64,000 nt of DNA, from assembly GCF_030418455.1 (NCBI RefSeq), contig NZ_JAUHPW010000004.1, positions 62,001 to 126,000 of the forward strand, read 5' to 3'. Positions within the stretch are counted from its first letter, which is position 1. Each line of letters starts with the position of its first letter. Of this stretch, positions 19,699-28,655 are shown piece by piece. The notes beneath the pieces are model-generated. The model had not been told where the DNA came from, made no database searches, and saw nothing but the letters and a program-made list of their open reading frames with translations. Both the position numbers and the translations under genes were made by a program. This DNA comes from Demequina litoralis (GTDB lineage Bacteria > Actinomycetota > Actinomycetes > Actinomycetales > Demequinaceae).

Positions 19699-19756
19699 CG
19701 GGGAACTAAGCGACGGTTCTGGAAGGTTTGTCACTCCTACGGGGAACTGAGCGACG
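19699..19756 (+). repeat. Tandem repeat D: two 17-mers CGGGGAACTRAGCGACG
   Basis: CGGGGAACTAAGCGACG (19699-19715) and CGGGGAACTGAGCGACG (19740-19756) differ at one base and are 41 nt apart. They lie in the 327-bp gap between convergent nadB and the CoA-disulfide reductase gene. Apart from the terminator near 19937, I see nothing else in that gap. Confidence 0.7.
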
Positions 19757-19936
19757 CCTCCGCGCCCGCAAGGCGTCCGAGGGCAGGTGTGGGTGCGCGA
19801 TGCTCCCGCTATTCATGCATGTTGCGACACCCGTGCCGCCGCCTCGAGGTTCACGGCGCCCGGCGCCCGGCGCCCGGTGCTCGCCGCGGCCCCGCCGCCG
19901 TCGATGTCCGCTTCTGCATAAATAGCGAGAGGACGA

Positions 19937-19975
19937 CGAAACCCCCCGCCTCCGACGGGGAGGCGAGGGGCTTCG
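19937..19975 (-). terminator. Terminator of the CoA-disulfide reductase gene
   Basis: A long stem pairs CCCCGCCTCC with GGAGGCGAGGGG and extends with CGAA/TTCG at the base. It lies 11 nt after the minus-strand stop codon and may act in both directions. Confidence 0.65.
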
Positions 19976-19986
19976 AGGGTGGGAGA

Positions 19987-21663
19987 TCAGGCGGGCTGGA
20001 ACGCGCCCGTCGCGAGCTCGAGGCCCGGGACCGCGTCGACGAGCGTGAACATGCCGCCGTCGAGCGTAGCCGAGTCGAGGCCGTGCTGCGCCAGCACGCG
20101 GTGCGCGTAGTACGAGCGCACGCCCGAGGCGCACAGCACGCGGACCGGGCGACCGGCCGCGATCTGCTTGACGCCCTCGATGTACTCGCGGATGTGGGTG
20201 TGCGGGAGGTTGACCGCCTCGGGCAGGTGGCCCATGGCGTACTCGCGCTCCGACCGGACGTCGAGGATCAGGGCGTTGTCCCGAGCCCAGTCGAGTTCGC
20301 CCACCGTCCACACCTTGGTGGTCCCGTTCACCACGTTCTGGGCGAGGAAGCCCAGCATGTTGACGGGGTCCTTGGCCGAGCCGAACGGGGGTGCATATGC
20401 GAGCTCGAGCTCAGCGATGTCGTCGGCAGAGAAGCCCGCCCGCAGCGCCGTCGCGAGCACGTCGATGCGCTTGTCGGCGCCGTCCGGTCCCACGGCCTGG
20501 GCGCCGAGGAGCTTGCCCTCGGGCGAGAACACGCCCATGAGGTGCAGCACCTGGGAGCCGGGGTAGTAGCCGGCGTGGTTCGCGGGGTGCGTGTGGACCA
20601 CGAAGTACTCGATGCCCGCCTGGTCGAGCATGCGGGGCGAGGCGCCCGTTGTCGCGGCGGTGAGGCCGAACGTGCGGACGATCGCGGTGCCGAGCACCGG
20701 CTGCGCCTTGTCGGAACGGCCCATGATCGAGTCCGCGGCGCGGCGGCCCTGACGGTTGGCCGGACCCGCGAGCGGGACCGGGCCCACCTGGCCGGTCACG
20801 CCGTGGCGGACGGCGATCGCGTCGCCGGCGGCCCAGATGTGGGCGTCGGAGGTCTGCTGGAACTCGTCGACCACGATCGCGCCGCGGTCGGTGAGCTCGA
20901 GGCCCGCCTCTCCGGCGAGCGCGGTGTTGGGGCGCACGCCCACGGACATCACGACGATGTCGGCGGGCACCTCGGTGCCGTCGCCGAGCGTCACGGTGAC
21001 CGCCGCATCGTCCCCGCCCGCGCGGATGCCGGTCGCGGCGACTCCGGCGCGGACGTCGACGCCGTGCGAGGTGAGCTCCTTCTCGACGAGCGCGCTCATC
21101 TCGGGCGCGAGCGGCGGGAGCACCTGCGGGGCGAGCTCGACGAGCGTCACCTCGAGGCCGCGGTGGCGGAAGGCCTCGGCGGTCTCGAGGCCGATGAAGC
21201 CGGCGCCCATGACGACCGCGCGCTTGGCGTTCGCGGTGCGGCCGGCGAGCTCGCGCGCCTCGTCGACGGTGCGGAGGTGGGTGACCTCGGGGAGGTCGAC
21301 GCCGGGGATCGGCGGCACGATCGCGTCGGCGCCGGGGGAGAGCACGAGCGCGTCGTACTCGAAGGTCTCGGTGCCCTCGGGCGTCGCGACCAGCACGGTC
21401 TGCGCGTCGCGGTCGATCCCGATGACCTCGTGCTCGATGCGCACGTCGAGGTCGAGCTCGGCCTTGAGGGACTCGGGGGAGTGGAGCAGCAGGTAGGAGT
21501 CCTGCTCGATCTCGCCGCCCACGTGGTACGGGAGCCCGCAGTTCGCGAAGGACACGTATCGGCCCTTCTCGAACACGATGATCTCCGCGTGCTCGTCGAG
21601 CCTGCGGGCGCGGGCTGCGGCGCTCATGCCGCCGGCGACACCGCCGATCACCAGGATTCGCAT
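19987..21663 (-). CDS. CoA-disulfide/persulfide reductase with C-terminal rhodanese domain
   Basis: 558 aa. An FAD/NAD(P)-dependent pyridine nucleotide-disulfide reductase (1-445) starts with ILVIGGVAGG and has the single active cysteine Cys42 in FANCGLPYHVGG, typical of CoA-disulfide reductases and NADH oxidases. A rhodanese domain (about 465-558) carries Cys511 in CASGVRS. This fusion (CoADR-RHD) is known to reduce CoA-persulfides and polysulfides. The neighbouring CstR-like repressor and shared operator support a role in sulfide/persulfide handling. ATG 21663 matches the conserved N-terminus. Contains one decamer (21004). Confidence 0.88.
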   Translation of the reverse strand: MRILVIGGVAGGMSAAARARRLDEHAEIIVFEKGRYVSFANCGLPYHVGGEIEQDSYLLLHSPESLKAELDLDVRIEHEVIGIDRDAQTVLVATPEGTETFEYDALVLSPGADAIVPPIPGVDLPEVTHLRTVDEARELAGRTANAKRAVVMGAGFIGLETAEAFRHRGLEVTLVELAPQVLPPLAPEMSALVEKELTSHGVDVRAGVAATGIRAGGDDAAVTVTLGDGTEVPADIVVMSVGVRPNTALAGEAGLELTDRGAIVVDEFQQTSDAHIWAAGDAIAVRHGVTGQVGPVPLAGPANRQGRRAADSIMGRSDKAQPVLGTAIVRTFGLTAATTGASPRMLDQAGIEYFVVHTHPANHAGYYPGSQVLHLMGVFSPEGKLLGAQAVGPDGADKRIDVLATALRAGFSADDIAELELAYAPPFGSAKDPVNMLGFLAQNVVNGTTKVWTVGELDWARDNALILDVRSEREYAMGHLPEAVNLPHTHIREYIEGVKQIAAGRPVRVLCASGVRSYYAHRVLAQHGLDSATLDGGMFTLVDAVPGLELATGAFQPA

Positions 21664-21714
21664 GTGAGGTCCTTCCATCAGGGTCCATCTAGGAGAGTGC
21701 GACCACCGTAACAG

Positions 21715-21731
21715 ATACCCCCCGGGGGTAT
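21715..21731. promoter_or_regulatory. CsoR/CstR-family operator before the CoA-disulfide reductase gene
   Basis: ATACCCCCCGGGGGTAT, an almost perfect palindrome with G-tracts flanked by AT, the known shape of CsoR-family operators. It lies 52 nt upstream of the reductase start. Confidence 0.8.
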
Positions 21732-21783
21732 ATTCCGACCAAGGTCCCTGGACTGCGAAGCCCCTGGTCCGGCCGGGAAAAGC

Positions 21784-21823
21784 GAAGCGCGCCCCACTCC
21801 CGGACGGGAGCAAGGCGCGCTTC
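21784..21823 (-). terminator. Rho-independent terminator of the csoR-family gene
   Basis: A 10-bp perfect stem GGCGCGCTTC/GAAGCGCGCC with a smaller inner stem, followed on the minus strand by GCTTTT. It separates the regulator gene from the downstream reductase gene. Confidence 0.75.
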
Positions 21824-21835
21824 GGCGACGCCGGC

Positions 21836-22340
<505 letters not shown>

Positions 22341-22410
22341 GGAGGGAGTCTGCCAGGGTGGACGCCGCCGCGGTAGACCCGCGGCAACCCGCGCGTGCCA
22401 CGATTGCCCC

Positions 22411-23334
22411 ATGACCTCCACGCCGCATCCCGAGGAGCTGCCGCAGGACGCGCCGCTCGACGCCGACGCCCTCGCGCGCATGGTCCGCACCGCGCTCGAC
22501 GAGGACCTCGGCGCCGCCCCCGGCCGCGACGTCACCACCCAGTCCACGATCCCGGCCTCCGCACGTGTCAGCGGCGTCGTCGCCACGCGCGAGGAGTGCG
22601 TCCTCGCCGGTGTCGACGCGATCGGGGAGACGATGCGTCAGGTCGCCGAGCGCCTCGGCCTCCCGGCCCCGACGGTCGCCGTGGAGGCCGCGGACGGCGA
22701 CCTGCTCGCGCCCGGCGCCGTGATCGCGCGCCTCGAGGGCCCCGGCCACGTGGTCCTCATCGCCGAGCGCACCCTCCTCAACCTCATGTCCCGCGCCTCG
22801 GGAGTCGCGACCCACACGCGCCGCTGGGCCGACGCGCTCGCGGGCACCCCCGCCAAGGTCCTCGACACGCGCAAGACCACGCCGGGCCTGCGCGCGCTCG
22901 AGAAGTACGCGGTCCGCATGGGCGGCGGCGTCAACAAGCGGATGGGGCTCTTCGACTGCGCGATGGTGAAGGACAACCACATCGTCGCGGCCGGCTCGGT
23001 GGTGGCGGCGATCGCCCGCATCGGCGAGCACTTCCCCGACGTCCCCGTCCAGGTGGAGGTCGAGGACGCCGCCCAGGGGGCCGAGGCGATCGCGGCCGGC
23101 GCCCGGTTCCTCATGCTCGACAACATGCCCCCGGCGACGATGCGCGCGCTGGTGGAGCAGGTCCGTGCCGGCGAGCAGGGGCTGGGCGGCACCGGCAAGG
23201 TGTGGCTCGAGGCGACCGGCGGGTTGACCCTGGCGAACGTGCGCGACGTGGCCGAGACGGGCGTCGACTTCATGTCGGTCGGCGCGCTCACGCACTCGAG
23301 CCCGATCGTCGACCTGGGCCTCGACCTGAGCTAG
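22411..23334 (+). CDS. nadC: Nicotinate-nucleotide pyrophosphorylase (quinolinate phosphoribosyltransferase)
   Basis: 307 aa. Converts quinolinate and PRPP to nicotinate mononucleotide, the third step of de novo NAD synthesis. The type II PRTase blocks LNLMSRASGVAT, VLDTRKTTPGLR, EKYAVRMGGG, VKDNHI and LEATGGLTLANV are all seen. ATG 22411 gives an N-terminus 15-20 residues longer than the catalytic core. A family A repeat follows the stop within 6 nt. Confidence 0.95.
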   Translation: MTSTPHPEELPQDAPLDADALARMVRTALDEDLGAAPGRDVTTQSTIPASARVSGVVATREECVLAGVDAIGETMRQVAERLGLPAPTVAVEAADGDLLAPGAVIARLEGPGHVVLIAERTLLNLMSRASGVATHTRRWADALAGTPAKVLDTRKTTPGLRALEKYAVRMGGGVNKRMGLFDCAMVKDNHIVAAGSVVAAIARIGEHFPDVPVQVEVEDAAQGAEAIAAGARFLMLDNMPPATMRALVEQVRAGEQGLGGTGKVWLEATGGLTLANVRDVAETGVDFMSVGALTHSSPIVDLGLDLS

Positions 23335-23339
23335 CCCCG

Positions 23340-23459
23340 AGCACCTATCCACGCACGTGAGGCACTGCTCCACGCGGAGGGCGTGCGACGAGGCCGCTCA
23401 GCCCTGATCTCGGTGCCTTCGGGGCCGATTCGGCGGAGGGTGCGTGGAGAGGTGCTCGG
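23340..23459. repeat. Family A intergenic repeat, copy A4
   Basis: Left end CACCTATCCACGC then GGCACTGCTCCACGC; right end GCGTGGAGAGGTGCTC inverted. It starts 6 nt after the nadC stop and ends 40 nt before lysS, so it sits directly upstream of the lysS promoter. Confidence 0.75.
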
Positions 23460-23486
23460 GCGGGGCGGGTCCCGCGGCACGCCACG

Positions 23487-23492
23487 TAGAAT
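23487..23492 (+). promoter_or_regulatory. -10 box of lysS, leaderless start
   Basis: TAGAAT ends 7 nt before the GTG start of lysS, so transcription is expected to begin at or next to the start codon. No clear -35 hexamer is seen at the usual distance. Confidence 0.5.
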
Positions 23493-23499
23493 CTTCCCC

Positions 23500-25017
23500 G
23501 TGACTGAGCAGACCGCGCCCGCCCCCGAGACCACGGACGACGTCCCCGAGCAGATGCGCGTGCGCCGCGAGAAGCGCGACCGCCTCATCGCGGACGGCGG
23601 CGAGGCCTACCCGGCCACCGTCGACAAGACGCACGAGATCGCCGACGTCAAGGCGTCCTACGCGGGCCTCGAGGACGGCGAGGAGACGCAGGACGTGGTC
23701 GGCGTCGCCGGCCGCGTGGTGTTCATCCGCAACACCGGCAAGCTCTGCTTCGCGTCGATCCAGGACGGCGCCGGCGAGCGCCTCCAGATCATGCTGTCGC
23801 TCGCCGAGGTGGGCGAGGAGTCGCTCGCGGCCTTCAAGAGCACCGTCGACCTGGGCGACCACCTCTTCGCCAAGGGCCGTGCCATCAAGTCGCGCCGCGG
23901 CGAGGTGTCCGTCTTCGCCTCCGAGTGGGCCGTCGCCGCCAAGGCGCTCCGCCCGCTGCCGACGCTGCACAAGGACCTCGCCGAGGACACCCGCGTGCGC
24001 CAGCGCTACGTCGACCTCATCGCCCGCCCGCTCGCGCGCGAGACCGTCCGCAACCGCGCCAAGCTCAACCGCAGCCTCCGCGAGAGCCTCGACAACCGCG
24101 GCTACATCGAGGTCGAGACCCCGATGCTCCAGACGCAGCCCGGCGGCGCCGCCGCGCGCCCGTTCGTCACGCACATGAACGCGTACGACATCGACCTCTA
24201 CATGCGCATCGCGCCCGAGCTGTTCCTCAAGCGCGCGGCCGTGGGCGGCATCGAGAAGGTCTTCGAGATCAACCGCAACTTCCGCAACGAGGGCGCGGAC
24301 AGCTCGCACAGCCCCGAGTTCTCCATGCTCGAGGCCTACGAGGCGTACGGCACCTACGACACGATGGCCGAGCTCACCAAGAGCCTCGTCCAGGGCGCCG
24401 CCGACGACATCTTCGGCACCCAGGTCGTCACCCTCGCGGACGGCTCGGACTACGACCTCTCGGGCGACTGGACCGAGATCACCATGTACGGCTCGCTCTC
24501 CGACGCCCTCGGCGAGGAGATCACCCCCGAGACGCCGCTCGCGCACCTCGAGGCGCTGTGCGACCGCTTCGAGATCTCGGTCGACCCCAAGCGCGTCAAC
24601 CACGGCAAGCTGGTCGAGGAGCTGTGGGAGCACCACGTCGGCGACTCGCTCTACCTGCCCACCTTCGTCCGCGACTTCCCGGTCGAGACCAGCCCGCTCA
24701 CGCGCGACCACCGCACCAAGGCCGGCATCGTCGAGAAGTGGGACCTCTACATCCGCGGCTTCGAGCTCGCGACCGCCTACTCCGAGCTGGTCGACCCCGT
24801 CATCCAGCGCGAGCGCTTCGAGCAGCAGGCCCGCATGGCCGCGCAGGGCGACGACGAGGCGATGCAGCTCGACGAGGACTTCCTCACCGCCATGGAGTAC
24901 GCGATGCCCCCGAGCGGCGGCATGGGCATGGGCATCGACCGCCTGCTCATGGCGCTCACCGGCCTCGGCATCCGCGAGACCATCCTCTTCCCGCTCGTCA
25001 AGCCCACCGAGGACTGA
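23500..25017 (+). CDS. lysS: Lysine-tRNA ligase, class II
   Basis: 505 aa. Charges tRNA-Lys. The OB-fold anticodon-binding domain (about 60-165, [21 protein letters not shown]) is followed by the class II core with motif 1 (about 208-220, IEVETPMLQ), motif 2 ([18 protein letters not shown]) and motif 3 ([14 protein letters not shown]). Length is normal. GTG 23500 is supported by the -10 box 7 nt upstream. A small membrane-protein gene follows after 10 nt, probably in the same transcript. Confidence 0.96.
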   Translation: MTEQTAPAPETTDDVPEQMRVRREKRDRLIADGGEAYPATVDKTHEIADVKASYAGLEDGEETQDVVGVAGRVVFIRNTGKLCFASIQDGAGERLQIMLSLAEVGEESLAAFKSTVDLGDHLFAKGRAIKSRRGEVSVFASEWAVAAKALRPLPTLHKDLAEDTRVRQRYVDLIARPLARETVRNRAKLNRSLRESLDNRGYIEVETPMLQTQPGGAAARPFVTHMNAYDIDLYMRIAPELFLKRAAVGGIEKVFEINRNFRNEGADSSHSPEFSMLEAYEAYGTYDTMAELTKSLVQGAADDIFGTQVVTLADGSDYDLSGDWTEITMYGSLSDALGEEITPETPLAHLEALCDRFEISVDPKRVNHGKLVEELWEHHVGDSLYLPTFVRDFPVETSPLTRDHRTKAGIVEKWDLYIRGFELATAYSELVDPVIQRERFEQQARMAAQGDDEAMQLDEDFLTAMEYAMPPSGGMGMGIDRLLMALTGLGIRETILFPLVKPTED

Positions 25018-25027
25018 GGGGACCGGG

Positions 25028-25285
25028 ATGGAGACCTGGCAGGCCGTCGCGATCGGCATCATCCCGTCGATCGGGGTGGGCCTGATCTTCTGGTTCGCGA
25101 TGCGCGCGGTCATCCGCGCCGACCGAAATGAGCGCGCCGCTCTCGCTAAGGCCGACGCCGAGGAGGCGGCCCGCGAGGCCGCGTCCACGTCCGGCCCGGC
25201 GGGCGCGCCCGAGCAGCCCGCTACCAGCGGCGATGCGGGGGACGATGCGGCGGCCGGCTCGGGGGAGCAGCGCCAGGAGGCGTAA
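25028..25285 (+). CDS. Small membrane protein downstream of lysS
   Basis: 85 aa. One transmembrane helix (about 6-28) is followed by a charged, Ala/Glu-rich cytoplasmic tail with RADRNERAALAKADAEEAARE, probably helical. Similar short proteins follow lysS in other Micrococcales, but no function is known. GGGGA precedes ATG 25028. A decamer (25240) encodes Asp-Asp-Ala near its end. Confidence 0.7.
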   Translation: METWQAVAIGIIPSIGVGLIFWFAMRAVIRADRNERAALAKADAEEAAREAASTSGPAGAPEQPATSGDAGDDAAAGSGEQRQEA

Positions 25286-25286
25286 A

Positions 25287-25337
25287 GGGTGGTGATTATC
25301 GGCGCGCGGCAAACATCAACCGCCGATTTCCACCCCT
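25287..25337. other. Inverted repeat upstream of lsr2
   Basis: GGGTGG-N5-ATCGGCG pairs with CGCCGAT-TTCCACCC across about 17 nt. It directly follows the small membrane-protein gene and may be a terminator for lysS or a control site for lsr2. The tract 25286-25434 is visibly less GC-rich than the neighbouring genes, as expected for an AT-binding protein that controls itself. Confidence 0.5.
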
Positions 25338-25376
25338 AAACGCAGGCCGCGTTTTCCATAAACGCCACGGAAGGAA

Positions 25377-25406
25377 TTGACGCGCGCTTCTCCGGAATGC
25401 GAATAT
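25377..25406 (+). promoter_or_regulatory. Likely lsr2 promoter
   Basis: TTGACG (25377-25382), an 18-bp spacer and GAATAT (25401-25406), with a leader of about 22 nt that contains the AAAGGAAA ribosome-binding site. Confidence 0.55.
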
Positions 25407-25434
25407 CGCGGTACCTCCCGTGAAAGGAAATGCT

Positions 25435-25758
25435 GTGGCGCAGAAGGTTCAGGTCGTCCTGGTCGACGACATCGACGGTTCCACCGCCTCGGAGACCGTC
25501 TCGTTCTCCCTCGACGGCTCGTCCTACGAGGTCGACCTCAACGAGCAGAACGCCTCCGCGCTGCGCGACGCCCTCGCGCCGTGGATCTCCGCGGGCCGCC
25601 GCACGGCCTCGCGCAAGGCGACCGCCCGCAAGTCGGCGCGCTCGTCCGGCGGCGACGCCGCCGCGATCCGCGCGTGGGCCAAGGCCAACGGCGTCGAGGT
25701 CCCGGAGCGAGGCCGCATCCCGGCCAAGGTCCGTGAGGCCTACGACGCCGCACAGTGA
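25435..25758 (+). CDS. lsr2: Nucleoid-associated protein Lsr2
   Basis: 107 aa. Binds the minor groove of AT-rich DNA, bridges it and silences foreign genes in actinobacteria. The N-terminal dimerisation domain (KVQVVLVDDIDGSTASETVSFSLDGSSYEVDL) and the C-terminal DNA-binding domain (about 70-107) are present; the AT-hook-like core appears as ERGRIPAKV, with RGR at the groove-binding position. A Lys/Arg/Ser/Ala linker joins them. GTG 25435 is chosen because AAAGGA lies 7 nt upstream. Overlaps the next gene by 4 nt (GTGA). Confidence 0.95.
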   Translation: MAQKVQVVLVDDIDGSTASETVSFSLDGSSYEVDLNEQNASALRDALAPWISAGRRTASRKATARKSARSSGGDAAAIRAWAKANGVEVPERGRIPAKVREAYDAAQ

Positions 25759-26822
25759 CGCTCCTCTGGGGCACCTACCCGGCGGCCGGTCTCGGCACCC
25801 CGGCCGGGCTGGGCGAGGGGATCTGGCGGTCCACGCGACCGGATGACCCCGCCGCGGAGCAGGTCATCGACCTGCCCGCACCGTCCTTCCTGGTCGCGCA
25901 CCCGCGCCTCCCGCTCGTGTACGCGGCCTGCGAGCTGCCCGCGAGCGAGGTCGTGGTCCTCGACGTGCGCCGCCCGGCCGCGCCGCGCATCGTCGCGCGC
26001 CTCGCGACCGGCGGCGCCGACGCCTGCCACCTCCTCCTCGCGCCCGACTCGCGCACGCTCTACGTCAGCCACTACTCGAGCGGCGACCTCGCGGTCGTCC
26101 CGCTCGGGGAGGACGGCGTTCCCGTGGACGATGCGCCGGCCCAGCTGCTCGGCCACTCCGGCTCGGGTCCGAACGCCGAGCGCCAGGAAGGGCCGCACGC
26201 GCACTCCTCGCTGATCGCGCCCGGCGGCCGGCACGTGCTCGTCGTCGACCTCGGCACCGACGAGCTGCGCCGCTACCGCATCCTCGACGGCGGCCTGCTC
26301 GAGCCCGACGGCATCGCCGCGACGCTCCCGCCCGGCGCCGGCCCCCGGCACGCCGCGGTCCGGGGACACCTCCTCTATGTCACGTGCGAGCTCGACCACC
26401 GGCTCCGCACGCTCCGCTGGGACGACGCATCGTCCACCGCGACCGTCATCGCCGAGACGCCCTCGACCCTCGCGCCGCCCCGCAGCGCCGAGCTGCAGGA
26501 CGCCCACGTCGCGCTCGTGCCCGGCCACGGCGGCGACGTGCTGCTCGCGAGCGTGCGCGGCGCGGACGTCATCGCGGTCTTCGACGTGGCCCCCGAGGGC
26601 GAGCTCACCTACCGCGGCGCGTTCGACGCGGGTTACTGGCCGCGGCACTTCGCGGCCGTCGGCGACCGGCTGCTCGTGGGGGAGGAGCGCGGCCACCGCG
26701 TGCGGTCCTTCGCGCTCGCCGACGTGATCGGCATGCCGCCGGAGGGCGGCATCGGCGACGTCGCAGAGCTGCCCTACGCGGCGGGCGAGGTCGTGAGCCC
26801 GGCCTGCATTACTGAGATTTGA
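25755..26822 (+). CDS. Lactonase-like beta-propeller protein (YbhE/6-phosphogluconolactonase family)
   Basis: 355 aa. Repeated propeller blades (SFLVAHPRLPLVYAACE, CHLLLAPDSRTLYVSHYSSG, HSSLIAPGGRHVLVVDLGTDEL, GPRHAAVRGHLLYVTCEL) place it in the lactonase family PF10282, which includes the YbhE type of 6-phosphogluconolactonase. Whether it opens that lactone or another sugar lactone cannot be told. No signal peptide is seen, so it is cytoplasmic. GTG 25755 overlaps the lsr2 stop, so translation may be coupled. Two decamers lie inside. Confidence 0.8.
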   Translation: MTLLWGTYPAAGLGTPAGLGEGIWRSTRPDDPAAEQVIDLPAPSFLVAHPRLPLVYAACELPASEVVVLDVRRPAAPRIVARLATGGADACHLLLAPDSRTLYVSHYSSGDLAVVPLGEDGVPVDDAPAQLLGHSGSGPNAERQEGPHAHSSLIAPGGRHVLVVDLGTDELRRYRILDGGLLEPDGIAATLPPGAGPRHAAVRGHLLYVTCELDHRLRTLRWDDASSTATVIAETPSTLAPPRSAELQDAHVALVPGHGGDVLLASVRGADVIAVFDVAPEGELTYRGAFDAGYWPRHFAAVGDRLLVGEERGHRVRSFALADVIGMPPEGGIGDVAELPYAAGEVVSPACITEI

Positions 26823-26828
26823 CCACCG

Positions 26829-26935
26829 GTGACCTCTCCACGCAACCGAGTCGCTCCTCCACCGAGATGGGCGATGTGAAGGCCCACATCGGGAATCCCG
26901 GGGCGGTATCGCGCCGCGCGCGTGGAGGGGTCAAC
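26829..26935. repeat. Family A intergenic repeat, copy A5
   Basis: Left end GTGACCTCTCCACGC and TCGCTCCTCCAC; right end GCGTGGAGGGGTCAAC inverted. The centre has GCGATGTGAA and CCCACATCGG, a core shared with copies A6, A8 and A9. It starts 7 nt after the lactonase gene. Confidence 0.75.
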
Positions 26936-26994
26936 GGCGGGGAGGTGGGACGTTGGCCACGCGCCGGACGCGAGGTCCGCACTAGGCTGACCGC

Positions 26995-27741
26995 ATGACC
27001 TACACACTGATCCTGCTCCGCCACGGCGAGAGCGAGTGGAACGAGAAGAACCTGTTCACCGGCTGGGTCGACGTCCCCCTCAACGAGAAGGGCTGGGGCG
27101 AGGCCAAGCGCGGCGGCGAGCTGCTCAAGGAGGAGGGCATCCTCCCCGACGTGCTCCACACGTCGCTCCTGCGCCGCGCGATCATGACGGCGAACCTCGC
27201 GCTCGACGCCGCGGACCGCCACTGGATCCCGGTCAAGCGCAACTGGCGCCTCAACGAGCGCCACTACGGCGACCTCCAGGGCAAGAACAAGGCCGAGACC
27301 CTCGAGCAGTTCGGCGAGGAGAAGTTCATGATCTGGCGCCGTTCGTACGACGTGCCGCCGCCGGAGATCAGCGCCGACAACCCGTGGACCCAGGAGGGCG
27401 ACCCGCGCTACGCCGGCGAGCCGATCCCCACGACCGAGTGCCTCAAGGACGTCCTCGAGCGCGCCCTCCCGTACTGGGAGGAGGCCGTGGTCCCGGACCT
27501 CAAGGCCGGCAAGACCGTCATGGTCGCGGCGCACGGCAACTCGCTGCGCGCGATCGTCAAGCACCTCGACGACGTCGCGGACGACGCGATCGTGGGCGTC
27601 AACATCCCCACCGGCATCCCGCTCGTCTACCACCTCGACGAGGAGACCCTGAAGCCCACCAACCCGGGCGGCACCTACCTCGACCCGGAGGCCGCCGCGG
27701 CCGCCATCCAGGCCGTCGCCAACCAGGGCAAGAAGAAGTAG
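26995..27741 (+). CDS. gpmA: 2,3-bisphosphoglycerate-dependent phosphoglycerate mutase
   Basis: 248 aa. Interconverts 3- and 2-phosphoglycerate in glycolysis. The phosphohistidine motif [10 protein letters not shown] holds His10; the other catalytic residues lie in [10 protein letters not shown] and [17 protein letters not shown] (26983-26988) ends 6 nt before the ATG, so the transcript is probably leaderless. It converges with phoU across an inverted decamer pair and a strong terminator. Confidence 0.96.
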   Translation: MTYTLILLRHGESEWNEKNLFTGWVDVPLNEKGWGEAKRGGELLKEEGILPDVLHTSLLRRAIMTANLALDAADRHWIPVKRNWRLNERHYGDLQGKNKAETLEQFGEEKFMIWRRSYDVPPPEISADNPWTQEGDPRYAGEPIPTTECLKDVLERALPYWEEAVVPDLKAGKTVMVAAHGNSLRAIVKHLDDVADDAIVGVNIPTGIPLVYHLDEETLKPTNPGGTYLDPEAAAAAIQAVANQGKKK

Positions 27742-27747
27742 CAGGGA

Positions 27748-27797
27748 GGACGATGCGCGGGGCGCTGCCCGTCTCAGGCCCGGCCCGCGCATCGTCC
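27748..27797. repeat. Inverted decamer pair forming a hairpin
   Basis: GGACGATGCGCGGG pairs with CCCGCGCATCGTCC over 14 bp around a 22-nt loop, immediately after gpmA. The standard terminator follows 11 nt later. Confidence 0.75.
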
Positions 27798-27807
27798 CCC
27801 TGAACGA

Positions 27808-27839
27808 CGAAGCCCCCGACCGAACGGTCGGGGGCTTCG
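27808..27839. terminator. Bidirectional terminator between gpmA and phoU
   Basis: CGAAGCCCCCGACC pairs perfectly with GGTCGGGGGCTTCG around a 4-nt loop, between two convergent genes. Confidence 0.85.
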
Positions 27840-27856
27840 CTGTCGGTCCTGTCGGC

Positions 27857-28516
27857 TCAGATCTTGGCGTCGGAGCCCGAGTGGTCGCCGGTGACGAGGT
27901 AGACGATGCGGCGGGAGATGCCCACCGCGTGGTCGCCGAACCGCTCGAAGTAGCGCGCGAGCAGCGCGACGTCGAGCGTGTTCTGCGGCGAGCCCGTGTA
28001 GGTGCCGTCGGTGAGGCTCTTGTAGGCACGCTCGTGGAGCGCGTCGAGCGTGTCGTCGTCCTCGACGATCGCGGCGGCGACGTTGAGGTCGCGCGTCTCG
28101 AGCAGGCGGATGATCTCGCCGGCGGCCTCGGTGGCGGCGGCGCACATCCCCTCGATGATCTCGCGGTGCGAGTCCGGGACCGGCGACTCGGGGTACGAGC
28201 GGCGCACGTCCTTCGCGATGTGCGCGGCCAGGTCGCCCATGCGCTCGAGCGCGGCGGAGATGCGCAGCGCGGAGATGATGGTGCGGAGGTCCAGGCCCAC
28301 CGGCTGCTGCTGAGCGATGAGCAGCACGCAGCGCTCGTCGACCTGCGTCTCGAGGTCGTCGAGCTGCTCGTCCTCGGCGATGACCTGCTGGGCCGCGTCG
28401 AGGTTGCCGGTGAGGATCGCCTCGGACGCCTTGGTGATCGCCGTCTCGACGTGGCGCGCCATCCCGACGAGGTCCTCGGCAAGGTCCGCCATCTCGGCGT
28501 TGAACAGGGTGCGCAT
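27857..28516 (-). CDS. phoU: Phosphate signalling/transport regulator PhoU
   Basis: 219 aa, two repeats of a three-helix PhoU domain. The metal-binding E/DxxxD motifs appear as ERMGDLAAHI and ERFGDHAVGI. It links the Pst transporter to the SenX3 kinase, keeping the system off when phosphate is plentiful. It is divergent from senX3, with a PHO box in the 139-bp gap that could serve both. Confidence 0.93.
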   Translation of the reverse strand: MRTLFNAEMADLAEDLVGMARHVETAITKASEAILTGNLDAAQQVIAEDEQLDDLETQVDERCVLLIAQQQPVGLDLRTIISALRISAALERMGDLAAHIAKDVRRSYPESPVPDSHREIIEGMCAAATEAAGEIIRLLETRDLNVAAAIVEDDDTLDALHERAYKSLTDGTYTGSPQNTLDVALLARYFERFGDHAVGISRRIVYLVTGDHSGSDAKI

Positions 28517-28589
28517 GACTCTCCTTGATCTGTAGCGCTCCTAGTCTGGCACCGGAGCCAGGCGCGACGCACTTTCGCCCCACCCACCA

Positions 28590-28628
28590 GGGTGAACAAT
28601 CGGTGGCGGTCCTGAACATTGGGTGAAC
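28590..28628. promoter_or_regulatory. PHO box between phoU and senX3
   Basis: GGGTGAAC (28590-28597), TCCTGAAC (28610-28617) and GGGTGAAC (28621-28628) with a degenerate unit near 28600 form direct repeats at about 10-11 nt. This is the reverse complement of the GTTCACC units bound by actinobacterial PhoP/RegX3. It overlaps the putative senX3 promoter (TTGGGT 28619, GATACT 28642). Confidence 0.75.
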
Positions 28629-28655
28629 TCGGAGCCCCATGGATACTGTGGCGCC

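Noticed and set aside
23398-25188. A 596-codon reverse-strand open frame over lysS
   Set aside because: Shadow of lysS; the composition is Leu/Gly/Asp/Val-rich without motifs.
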